Assembly: GCA_022828595.1 (NCBI GenBank)
Contig: JAKGHH010000002.1
Coordinates: forward strand, 106,389,254 to 106,453,253
DNA from: Nelumbo lutea
Taxonomy: Eukaryota > Streptophyta > Magnoliopsida > Proteales > Nelumbonaceae
Length of the DNA stretch: 64,000 nucleotides
Reading direction: 5' to 3'
The position numbers were made by a program, and so were the translations under genes. Shown here one piece after another: positions 55,145 to 64,000 of this stretch (its first letter is position 1; each line of letters begins with the position of its first letter). The notes under the pieces were generated by a model. That model made no database searches and was not told the DNA's origin. It saw nothing but the letters and a program-made list of their open reading frames with translations.

Positions 55145-56181
55145 ATGAATAGTCACAGTAGCTCTATCTGCAAGACGTCACTCTGTTGTCTCCTTCCCCT
55201 CCTCATCTTCTCCTCTTCCCTCCTCTTCCCCACTATCTCTGCATCCTACGTCCGCTGTCATCCAGATGACAGAAAAGCGCTTCTAGCCATCAAGAAATCC
55301 CTCTCCCTTCACATCCCGAAGGACGAGACACCCTGGAACCCCAAGATCGACTGTTGCACATGGGCATATGTCGACTGTAGCGAGGAAACCAACCGGGTAC
55401 GCATACTCAACATCTACGAAACCAATTTCCACCATATTCCGGCAGCCGTCGGCGACCTCCCTTACCTGGAAAAGCTAATCTTCCATCACCTCGCCACCAA
55501 AATTACCGGCTCCATACCCTACTCCATCACAAAACTTCAGAACCTCAAATTGCTTCGCATATTTAACACCACTCTGTCTGGCCCCATCCCTGAGTTTCTC
55601 ACCCAGCTCAAAAACCTCGAGTACCTCGAATTGTCCAACAACCAACTTTCGGGTCGAATACCAGCTTCCCTCGCCAATCTCAACAAATTAGGAGGACTTG
55701 ACCTCGGAGGGAATAAACTCACCGGAAGCATACCCAACTCTTTCGGGAGATTCAACACCCAAGGTGGTTTCTTTCTTTATCTATCCCACAACCAGTTGTC
55801 TGGTCAGATCCCTAAAGCACTGGGGGAATTGAACTTCACGGGATTGATCTGTCGTACAACAAGCTTGTTGGGGATGCGTCAATGTTGTTCAAAGAGAATG
55901 GAGCGGCACTGTGGATCCATTTATCGAATAACCAACTTGATTTTGATCTTTCCGCGGTGAGGTTTCCGAAGGGGTTGATGGTTTTGGATTTGTCCCACAA
56001 CAGGATTCGCGGTAGTATTCCAGAGCAAATCACAGAATTGAATTGGCAAGGACTGTATTTGAGTGATAATCGGTTGTGTGGAAAGATTCCATATGGTGGA
56101 AATGTGCAGCAGCAAGGTGAGCATGCATTTATCCACAACCGGTGTTTGTGTGGTCCGCCACTCTCCACCAAGTGTAAGTAG
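55145..56181 (+). pseudogene. PGIP: PGIP6, polygalacturonase-inhibiting protein with one frameshift
   Basis: The start ATG is followed by a signal peptide (LLPLLIFSSSLLFP), the LRRNT cap (VRCHPDDRKALL, IDCCTWAYVDC) and LRRs (ITGSIPYSITKLQNL, LSGPIPEFLTQLKNL). At about 55839 (after GELNFTG) one base is missing and the frame ends soon after. From 55850 the other frame continues the protein without further damage (DLSYNKLVGDASMLF, SHNRIRGSIPEQITEL, NRLCGKIPYGG, HNRCLCGPPLSTKCK). With the base restored, length and all eight cysteines would be normal. It is either a young pseudogene, a null allele or a sequencing error. The promoter TATA is in place. Confidence 0.85.
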
Positions 56182-56982
56182 TCCTGCAGCCGTGAATGGC
56201 AACAGACGAGAGTTTGGATTTTTCCGGTCTACGTTCTGCCGGAAAAGCAAACTTCAAGTTAGTTAATTGTGCTGGATGGAATGCTGGTTCGACTGGTCGG
56301 ACTTGATACTGTGTGTTTGTAATGAAAATTTTACATCGGTTTCCAGTAACTTTCCACTTCCAGTTTGACTTATAGCAACTTAATAATCCACCAATTTCTC
56401 TGAAGATTTCCTTTTATATGATTAATAGTCCATCACTTCATCCCCAGTTTCATCAAATTGAATTTGCAAAGGGAAGGCTTGAATGTTTATTAACAATCGT
56501 ATGAGAAACTTGGGTTTGAGAATTGAACCTCTCGACCATTGACCAGAGTAACATACTGTGGCCTACCCAGTAATTAATACTGCACAGAATACACCGCTGG
56601 TGTTAATTTGTTTTAATTGTGGCATGGAATTGCAAAAGAACTCCTATCAAAGGAAAGGCATCTACTTCACAAAGGTCACTTTTATCATTGAAATTCCAAT
56701 TCAAGTTGTAGAAGTTAGGTTGACTCCACCCTTCTGAAGATCGAATTTGTCTGTTATTGGTTGCAATTACAAAAACGCCCACATCTGGAGTGTAGGGTGT
56801 TCGCTCTACAAGACAAAGTACTCTCGCCATTGGTGGTCTAGACGACCCAAATTCGTAATTAGTCCGTATGCTTGTGGTCCATGACATATATGGTTAGTAA
56901 AATGTGCAATCACAATAAAACTATAATACAGAAAAATTTGTATAATTCAAGAATGAAAAGCATGATAAAATTTGATCAAAGC
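56182..56982. other. 3' flank of PGIP6
   Basis: No gene supported. An open frame on minus at 56603-56887 has no domain I recognise. The last five bases, AAAGC, are the left flank of element C. Confidence 0.45.
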
Positions 56983-57758
56983 TGATGGAGGACGATTTTG
57001 CTCAACCCCATGAGCCCAGGACACGTGCACATGATCTGACTTGGTGAACAGTCCAGCCTAGTAGTACGGTCCCGATTCGGCATGGAGGAAACGCCAAGTC
57101 AAAGACAATCAAATCGCCGAGGGCTAATACATCGGTGAGTCAGTCCCCCGCCTAGCTCGGAGAGCCCGGACTCTCCTCTAAGGGATGTCAAGCTTTTACC
57201 CACTTGGGAAGGAGCACCTCGGTGCTTCGAGGCAGGGACCCATCTGCCCTGAAGCACCCCAGTTTGTGGCAGCTCGACAAGCCGCATGAGGGAAGGCAGG
57301 AAGATCTCTTGTCCGACTGCCATACCAGACAAATCTGGTGATAGCAGTCGTGTCCCTCGTCAGGCAACATCGTGCCTGCCACCTTTAGAAGGTGTCCTAC
57401 ACCTGACAGACACGTACCCAGTGGTGACGGCCCCACGCGTGCCACCTCAGCCCTTCCAATAATGGTTGCAGCAGGTTGGTAGTGACGGTTATACCCGCCC
57501 TGTCAGAGGCCAACGGGGAGAGGTAACAGATTTCTGCTATAAGGAGTTTAGCATCAAGGCGAGAGGGGGATTCATCTACGATACGCACGCTATCTCCACT
57601 CTTAGTCTTCATCTTCCTCCTTGCTTCTCCTACCAAGTACTAACTTAATCATCGGAGTGTTCCAATCGGATAACTCCCTCCGGGAATTTTCTTCTTCTCA
57701 GGTATCTTCCAAGAGCCACGTGAGCACCAGCTAGGAGTGATTGGATCACACTACATCA
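56983..57758 (+). repeat. 5' LTR of element C
   Basis: 776 bp, TGATGG to CATCA, pairing with 31446-32220. It has the same TATAAGG motif (about 57538). Confidence 0.88.
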
Positions 57759-57759
57759 T

Positions 57760-57777
57760 TTGTTATCGTCTATGGGA
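57760..57777 (+). other. Primer-binding site of element C
   Basis: TTGTTATCGTCTATGGG after one spacer base, matching the element A site at 13 of 17 positions or better. tRNA not assigned. Confidence 0.5.
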
Positions 57778-57840
57778 AATGCTTCGGAAAGCCTTTCTCT
57801 AAACTTTCACATCTTTTTACTCTCCAAAAACTCAACGCTC

Positions 57841-59578
57841 ATGGCATCCTCAAGTAATATCGGACGAAGCACTGAGATGAATAACTCCAGGGAACAGCCC
57901 CAGCTTCCTATTGTTTGCATCGGATAGTTCACCATCCCCCTCTCAGCGGACGGGATCCCTAGTTTGAACGTGCCTCTTGTAGGGGCACCCATCATTGCTC
58001 CGCTCCCTACCACAGTCGGAACAACCGTCACTAAACCCTTGATTGTGCCCCCAGTGGCCAGCCTGAACCAGCTGGAAGATTTGGTGCAGTGCATGCGGAC
58101 CATGCAGGCTCAAATGTAGCAGTTTCAACAATTTCAGATTTATCAACAGCACGTGCTACACCAGGTCTTCTAATACCAATATCAACAGCAATTCCCTCAA
58201 TTGCCCCAACCTCAGCATCAGCAGCCACAACTCCCTCCTCGGCACTCGGCCTCGCAACAAGCCAGGTCTCGCCGCCAGGAGGAGCACCTTTCTCACCAAG
58301 GAGAGGCCCCCCAGAACCCTCCTAGGAGCCAGACCTCCTCCCGTAGTAGACGTGGAAGAACAGCCACTCTGGCCTCACCGCGGGCAGTCAGGTCGGGAGG
58401 ACCTCATCTCACCAGGTCCATGTCTCCTCAGCCCTCGAAGCCCGATACCCCATTCCTAGAGAACCAGTTTGAGATCCTGGCCACAAGCTCCAAGCAGGAT
58501 CCCTCTGTCCGCAACCAACACCAGCAGCCTGAGCTACTTCTGGCACACACCATTCCTGACAACACGGAGGTGAGCAGCACCAATGCCGAGCCCGCCAAGA
58601 AGCAAAGACGCCACCACCGAGCTCGCCGATCTGCCACCCACGACCTGCCCGAGCTCGGGGGCAAAGAAGAGGTAAGCTCGGGCGAAGCCAAGGCACCCCT
58701 CCTTTCAGTCCAGTCCCCCTATCTCCCGAGCTCCTAGCAGTCCCAATGCCTAAAGACTTCAAGCTCCCCTCTCTTGACAAGTACGACGGGTCATTCGACC
58801 AAAACGATCACGTGGGCGCTTTTCAGTCTCAGATGCCCCTGGCGAGAGCTAGTGAGTCGTGCATGTGCGTGGCCTTCTCCACCACTTTTAGAGGAGTAGC
58901 CCGTACATGGTACCTGAACTTGGCACCTGGATCGATAGGAAGTTGGGCACAGTTCACGCAAACCTTCGCGTCCCACTTTGTTACTAGCAAGCGGTGTCCA
59001 CGAACTGAAGAAAGTCTCCTCAGCATAGTGTAGAGAGAGGGAGAATCCATCCGAAGTTACATCAAGCGGTTCAATGATAGTTGTATGCAGATACCGCACC
59101 TGGACCCTGTCGTGCGCCTTGCAGCAGCTAAGAAGGGCGTGACACACAAAGAGTTTAAGTGGCACATGGTCGTCAACCAACCAACGACCATAACCGAGTT
59201 CCTGAAGCTTGCGGATAGGTTCATAGCCACCGAGGAGGAGATCAACCAAAAAGGCGAGGGTGCGCTCGAAAAAAGGAAGAGGGAATGAGAGCTTTCCAGC
59301 CAAGGGGACAGCCGAAAGAAAAATGACACAGCTCGGGGGGCAAAGCCGGGTCAGTTTTTCCGACCTCCTGTAACGGACCGAGCTGAAATCTTGATGGCGA
59401 TCAAGGATGCCCCGTACGTGAAGTGGCCACCCCGTCTGAGGGGTCATCCGAATGAAAGAAATAAGAATCTGTATTACAGTTTTCACAAAAATCACAGTCA
59501 CAGTACCGAGAGTTGTAAAAACCTCCACGACGAGATAGAGGAGCTCATCCGTCGCGGATATCTAAGAAACTTTGTATA
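57841..59578 (+). pseudogene. Gag of element C
   Basis: Starts MASSSNIGRS at 57841. TAG at 57925-57927 and 58117-58119 replace Gln codons of element A or Gln-rich context. The middle is Gln- and Arg-rich (58201-58737). The capsid-like block is at 58746-59300 (SLDKYDGSFDQNDHVGAF, FRGVARTWYLNL, HFVTSKRCPRTEES), with TAG at 59031-59033 for the Gln of element A, then VTHKEFKWHMV and EFLKLADRFI. The end has a histidine-rich block (YYSFHKNHSHSTESCKNLHDEI), possibly a zinc-binding motif. Confidence 0.75.
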
Positions 59579-60472
59579 GAATAATAATAATAGTAATAAA
59601 ATAGGTCGGCAAGGGAAGCAGGGTAAGGATGCCCCCGAGTCTAGTAGCAGGTCGGCCGAGCCACCGCAGAGGCAGCATCCGGAGGAGAGGCCAGTTTAGG
59701 GAACCATCCACATGATAGTGGGAGGTTCGATCGTTGCGGGTTGCACTTTAGTGGTAGCTCGAACGTCGGTTCGTGAGGCCACCCGGGAGGAGCAGAACCC
59801 CCAAAGCGGCCGAGAACAGAAGAGCCAACTTTCTTCACAAAAGATGATGCGTGGGGATTCCACTACCCCCACGATGACGCGCTCGTAATAAAGCTAAGAA
59901 TCAACGACTTCGAGGTCAGGCGCGTACTCGTAGACTCAGCTAGCTCAGCCGACATCCTCCTCAAAGTTGCGTTTGACTAGCTCCAGTTGCAGAGAGGCGA
60001 CCTGAAGCCCACAGACACTCTTTTGGTAGGCTTCAGTGGAGAAGAAGTCCGACCCCTTGGGAAAATAACAGTACCTCTGGAAGTCGGTACGTGGCCTTGT
60101 GTGGTCAGATTCAAGCATGACTTCTTGGTGGTCGTGACCCCCTCCCCCTACAATGCCATAATAGGTCGACCAATCACCCATGTCCTACAGGCAGTGGTCT
60201 CCACTTACCATTTGGCTATGAAGTTTCCAACAGACTTTGGTGTGGGGGTAGCACGGGGTGACCAGCTTGAATCCCGTAAGTGCTACGTCGCCGCCCTGAA
60301 GGGAAAAACCAAGGTAGCTGATGACCTCGAGCTAGAGCGGCCTATGGAGCAAGGCGAAGAACGAGCCGCACCCACAGAAGGAACAATCGCAATTCCAACC
60401 TCAGCAGCAAACCCAGCTCGGATGCTTCAAATCGGCGCTTCCGACCAAGAACCTCTATGATTCGAACTGGTA
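59579..60472 (+). pseudogene. Protease of element C
   Basis: The active-site block reads VLVDSASSADILL at about 59927-59962. The usual DSG is DSA here, whereas element A keeps DSG, so this protease would be inactive even without the stop at 59978-59980. The downstream blocks PSPYNAIIGRPITH and LAMKFPTDFGVG are open at 59987-60460. Confidence 0.75.
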
Positions 60473-61149
60473 AGTTTCTTACTTCAAAATTTAGATATTT
60501 TTGCATGGTCTGCGATAGAGATGCCTGGTATAGACCCCGAACTCATAACTCACAAGCTGAATACTGATCCTGTAGTTAGGCCCGTTAGACAGAAGAAACG
60601 CAGCCTAGCCCTGGAGCGGTGGAAAGCGGTCGACGAGGAGGTCGAAAATCTCCTCGCAGCTGACTTCATAAGAGAAGTCCACTACCCGAGCTGGGTAGCC
60701 AACCCCGTCCTGGTAAAGAAGGCCAATGGCAAGTGGCGTATGTGCATCGACTACACCGACCTGAATCGGGCTTGCCCAAAAGACTGCTTCCCGCTCCCCA
60801 TAATCAATCGCTTGGTGGACGCAACCTCAAGGCATGAGTTGCTAAGTTTCTTGGACGCCTATTCGGGCTATAACCAAATCATTATGGACCCGGCGGACGA
60901 AGAAAAGACTTCCTTCATCACGGAATTTGGCCTATACTATTACAAGGTTATGCCCTTCGGGTTGAAAAACGCAGGGGCAACCTTTCAAAGGCTTGTAAAT
61001 AAGTTGTTTGCATCGTTAATCAGTAGAAAAGTAGAATGCTATGTAGATGACATGGTCGTCAAAACTCAACTCTCACATGAATTAATATAAGATTTGCACA
61101 CTGTTTTTGAAATTCTGCGTAAATTTAATATGAGACTAAACCCAAACTA
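60473..61149 (+). pseudogene. Reverse transcriptase of element C
   Basis: Blocks as in element A: HYPSWVANPVLVKKANGKWR, CIDYTDLN, FLDAYSGYNQI, MPFGLKNAGATFQRL and the catalytic YVDDMVVKT. The frame ends at a TAA near 61090 and a TAG after NPN near 61150. Confidence 0.85.
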
Positions 61150-61965
61150 GTGTGTGTTTGTGTGACTTCGGGCAAGTTCCTAGGATACATCATTAACCGG
61201 CACGGCATCGAAGCCAACCCGGATAAGATTAAGGCCATTTTAAATATGAAACCACCCCAGAAGCTGAAGGAGGTTCAGAGGTTGAATGGCTGCATAGCTG
61301 CCCTAAGCCGCTTCATGTCTAAATCGGCAGACCGCTGTCTGTCGTTCTTTAAGGCAATTAAGAGCAAAGGGTTCGAATGGACCCAAGACTGCCAGCTCGC
61401 GTTCGATGAGCTCAAGAAATACCTCGCTAGTGTGCCGACATTAACCCAGCCCGAGGAGGGCGATGTTTTAGAACTATACCTCTCGGTGAGCGACGAAGTG
61501 GTCAATGCGGTACTAATAAGGGAAGTAGATCGGGTCCAATGACCCATCTATTATGTTAGTAAAGTATTGCAGGGAGCAGAAATGAGATACCCGAAGATGG
61601 AAAAGCTAGCATACGCATTGATAATCGCAGCTCGGAAGCTCCGCCTGTACTTCCAAGCTCATACTGTTATCGTCCTCACCGACAAACATCTGAGGCAAGT
61701 ATTGCTTAAGCCCAAGGTCTCTGGTCGATTGACGAAGTGGGCCATTGAGCTTAGCGAGTACGACCTCCAGCACAAGCCGCGAACTACCATTAAGGCCCAA
61801 TCCTTAGCAGATTTCATAGCTGAATGCACATTCAGCTCCGAAGTCCCTAGGCTAGTTGAGCACAAGGCTCCAAGCTCGGGTGAGCCCGAAGCTCCCAGGT
61901 CGGTCGAGTCCAAACCCTGTGAGGTAGCAGCCAGTGTGGCATCTCTCCTAGCTCGGCCAACCGCG
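61150..61965 (+). pseudogene. RNase H of element C
   Basis: Begins with FLGYIINRHGIEANPDKIK and LNGCIAALSRFMSK, then ELYLSVSDEVVNAVL, a TGA at about 61540 shared with element B, and GAEMRYPKMEKLAYAL, VLTDKHLRQVLL and LSEYDLQ. The point matching the truncated left end of element B is at about 61348. Confidence 0.78.
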
Positions 61966-62446
61966 ATCTGGGATGAGGAGCCCTGGATCCTTCACATAGA
62001 TGGCTCCTCGAACCAATAGGGCAGCGGAGCCGGAATAGTTCTACATGGCCCAAGCAGCACAAAACTGGAATACGCATTATGCTTCGCGTTCGCGGCGTCT
62101 AACAATGAAGCAGAGTACAAGGCATTGATAGCTGGACTAACCCTAGCCAGAGAAGTAAAAGCAAAGCACATTGTTATCTGCAGCAACTCCCAGCTCGTGG
62201 TTAACCAGGTCACCGGCGAGTATGAAGCTCACGAGCCAACCATGATTGCCTACTTGACCAAAGTTAGAGAGACCCTGCTCGACTTCCAATCACACTTCAT
62301 TAGACAGATCCCTAGGTCAGAGAATGTTGAGGCCGACGCCCTGTCCAAGTTAGCCAGCACTAGCGACATCACCATGAGAACCGTGTACATAGAGGACCTG
62401 TCTCGGCCTGGGGGGCAGAGGAGGTCGCTCCCATCGTTCAAGTAGA
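61966..62446 (+). pseudogene. Second RNase H of element C
   Basis: LHIDGSSNQ, then TAG at 62017-62019, then GSGAGIVLHG, EYKALIAGL, ICSNSQLVVNQV and EADALSKLAS. The catalytic SDSQ is SNSQ. Confidence 0.72.
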
Positions 62447-62549
62447 GCCGACCTGGATTAACCTGCCCGTGAGTTGCTTGCTACACGGGACCCTCCCTGC
62501 AGATCGCAATGCAGCCAGAAGGGTGCAGCGCCAAGCAGCTAAATAAGTC

Positions 62550-63683
62550 ATGATAGACGAGCAGTTGTACAAGAGATCCTACACGCTCCCCTATCTACAT
62601 TGCTTGCGGCCTACCGGAGCCGAACTCGTACTCTGCGACACTCATGAGGGGTTGTGCGGCGGGCACTTGAGGGGCAGGGCCCTTGCCCAGAAAGCGCTTC
62701 GACAAGGGTATTATTGGCTAACAATGAAGGCAGATGCCATTGAACTTGTTAGAAAATGTGACAAATGCTAGAGACATGCCAATATTCACCACCAACCCGC
62801 TGTCGACCTCAAGTATCTCACCAGTCCATGGCCCTTTGCATAGTGGGGCATCGATCTACTCGGGCCATTCCCACCAGCAACGGGTGGAAGGAAGTTCTTA
62901 GTGGTAGCAGTGGACTATTTTACCAAGTGGGTTGAAGCCAAACCCCTTGTAACGATCACAGCTCGAAATTTCCAAAAGTTCTTTTGGAAAAACATCGTAT
63001 GCCACTTCGGATTACCTCGGGTATTGATTTCCGACAACGGCAAATAGTTTGAAGACATCAAATTCCAAGACTGGTGCCAAGACATGGGAATCCGACAAAA
63101 CTTTACTTCAGTCACACACCCTCAAGCAAACGGTCAGGCAGAAGTAATGAACAAAGCCATCCTCTGCGGATTAAAGGCACGGTTGGACCGAGCTAAAGGA
63201 TTGTGGACAGATGAACTACCCAGTGTTCTATGGGCATACCGGACCACGGAGAAGACCGCTACGGGAGAAACACCCTTCAATCTCACCTACAGCACTGAAG
63301 CAATAATCCCTACAGAGATTGAAGTGCCTACGCTATGACTAGAAGCATATAGTGATCAAACAAACGAAGATGAGCTACGCACCAACCTCGATCTACTTGA
63401 TGAAGTAAGGGACCTCGCGTACATAAGGACCGTAGCTTACCAACAGAGAGTAGCTCGGTACTATAATGCCAGGGTCAAGAGATGGAACCTCCGCGTTGGC
63501 GACCTGGTCCTTCGTAAAGTTATGGTACCCGAGCCTTGCGCTGGCAAGCTCGGGTCCAACTGGGAAGGTCCCTACCGAGTGAAGCGAGTGCTCAGGGAAG
63601 GAACGTATGAGCTCGAGACCCTTGAAGGGAAACAAGTACCTCGGGCATGGAATAAGACAATACTATCTGTATCAACCGAGTAG
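62550..63683 (+). pseudogene. Integrase of element C
   Basis: Zinc-binding VRKCDKC with TAG next (62769-62771), core with a GK-stop-FED TAG at 63045-63047, then HPQANGQAEVMNKAIL with the catalytic Glu, LPSVLWAYRTTEK, GETPFNLTYSTEA and, after a TGA near 63337, the C-terminal NWEGPYRVKRVL block. Confidence 0.8.
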
Positions 63684-64000
63684 GCCACAAGCCGCTCCCA
63701 AAAACCAAGGGCAAAAATGTCGAGATAACATAACCTCGGCAAAATAAGACCTGGTCGCCTTTGAGGCACGGGCAAACCTCAAAAATAGACTATAAGTCAC
63801 CCCCAGAACCTAAGGGCAAAGAACGCCGAGCTGACATGACCTCGGCACAATAGGACCCAGCCGCCTCTATGGCATGGGCAGACTCCGAGAGTGGGTCACA
63901 ATCCACTCCTCCAGCCTAAGGGCTAGAACGCCGAGATAATGAAAAGACCTCAGCAGCATACAATATCTAGTTGTCTCATTGGCATAGCCTAAATGCTTGC
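63684..64000. other. Untranslated spacer of element C
   Basis: Matches 23216-23500 and 28108-28430 of element B; no gene. The window ends here. Confidence 0.6.

Larger units (their letters stand above)
56983..64000 (+). mobile_element. Element C: gypsy (Tat-like) LTR retrotransposon, cut by the window edge
   Basis: Read on plus: 5' LTR 56983-57758, primer site, gag, protease, RT, RNase H, second RNase H, integrase and the start of the spacer before the antisense gene. By comparison with element B, about 4.5 kb including the antisense gene and 3' LTR should follow outside. The left flank is AAAGC, identical to the right flank of element B. All genes have stops, many at CAG, CAA or CGA positions of element A. 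Confidence 0.9.

Noticed and set aside
56603..56887. 94-residue open frame on minus after PGIP6
   Set aside because: No recognisable domain, no promoter or splice context, and no match to other copies in the window.
1..64000. CRISPR array, bacterial operon or organelle DNA
   Set aside because: No regular spaced repeats, and gene types and repeats are those of a plant nuclear genome. The 40-bp repeats in LTR A are contiguous, without spacers.

Overview
The window is nuclear DNA of a flowering plant. It holds a degenerating cluster of polygalacturonase-inhibiting protein (PGIP) genes in AT-rich, repeat-packed DNA. The plant assignment rests on six PGIP-type leucine-rich-repeat sequences, Ty1/copia and Ty3/gypsy LTR retrotransposons with plant-type internal structure, hAT-type and Tourist-type MITEs, and a tRNA-derived SINE. 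The species cannot be told from the sequence.

Host genes. PGIP1 (375-1169, minus) has a premature stop and lacks its C-terminal end. PGIP2 starts at 5026, but a 10.5-kb retrotransposon splits it inside the signal-peptide coding sequence; the body resumes at 15551 and ends at 16538. PGIP3 (35696-36730) is the only copy that reads cleanly from signal peptide to C-terminal cap. PGIP4 (46033-47002) has two frameshifts, a 75-bp deletion and a lost stop. PGIP5 (48603-52085) lacks its N-terminal third and carries a 2.6-kb retrotransposon. PGIP6 (55145-56181) is full length apart from one frameshift. PGIPs are secreted cell-wall proteins that bind and inhibit fungal polygalacturonases.

Mobile DNA fills roughly two thirds of the window. 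Element A (5040-15552, transcribed on minus) and elements B (20880-32220) and C (56983 to beyond the right edge), both on plus, are related Ty3/gypsy elements. Their dual RNase H domains and an extra gene on the opposite strand near the 3' LTR point to the Tat lineage. Element B is 5'-truncated and has a tandem 4.9-kb internal duplication. A copia element (37768-43524) has both LTRs, a tRNA-Met-type primer site and a perfect target-site duplication. A small gag-only gypsy derivative (48756-51341) sits inside PGIP5, and a solo LTR lies at 52421-53306. MITEs with 8-bp target duplications and one SINE (33113-33265) fill gaps.

Overall picture: a defence-gene cluster that multiplied and is now being taken apart by insertions, small deletions and point mutations. 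The retroelement genes are also dead, mostly through stop codons that fit cytosine deamination. The most unusual items are the antisense retrotransposon gene with its own TATA box and two conserved introns, the clean split of PGIP2, and the rearranged B/C pair, whose outer flanks share the same 5-bp target duplication.
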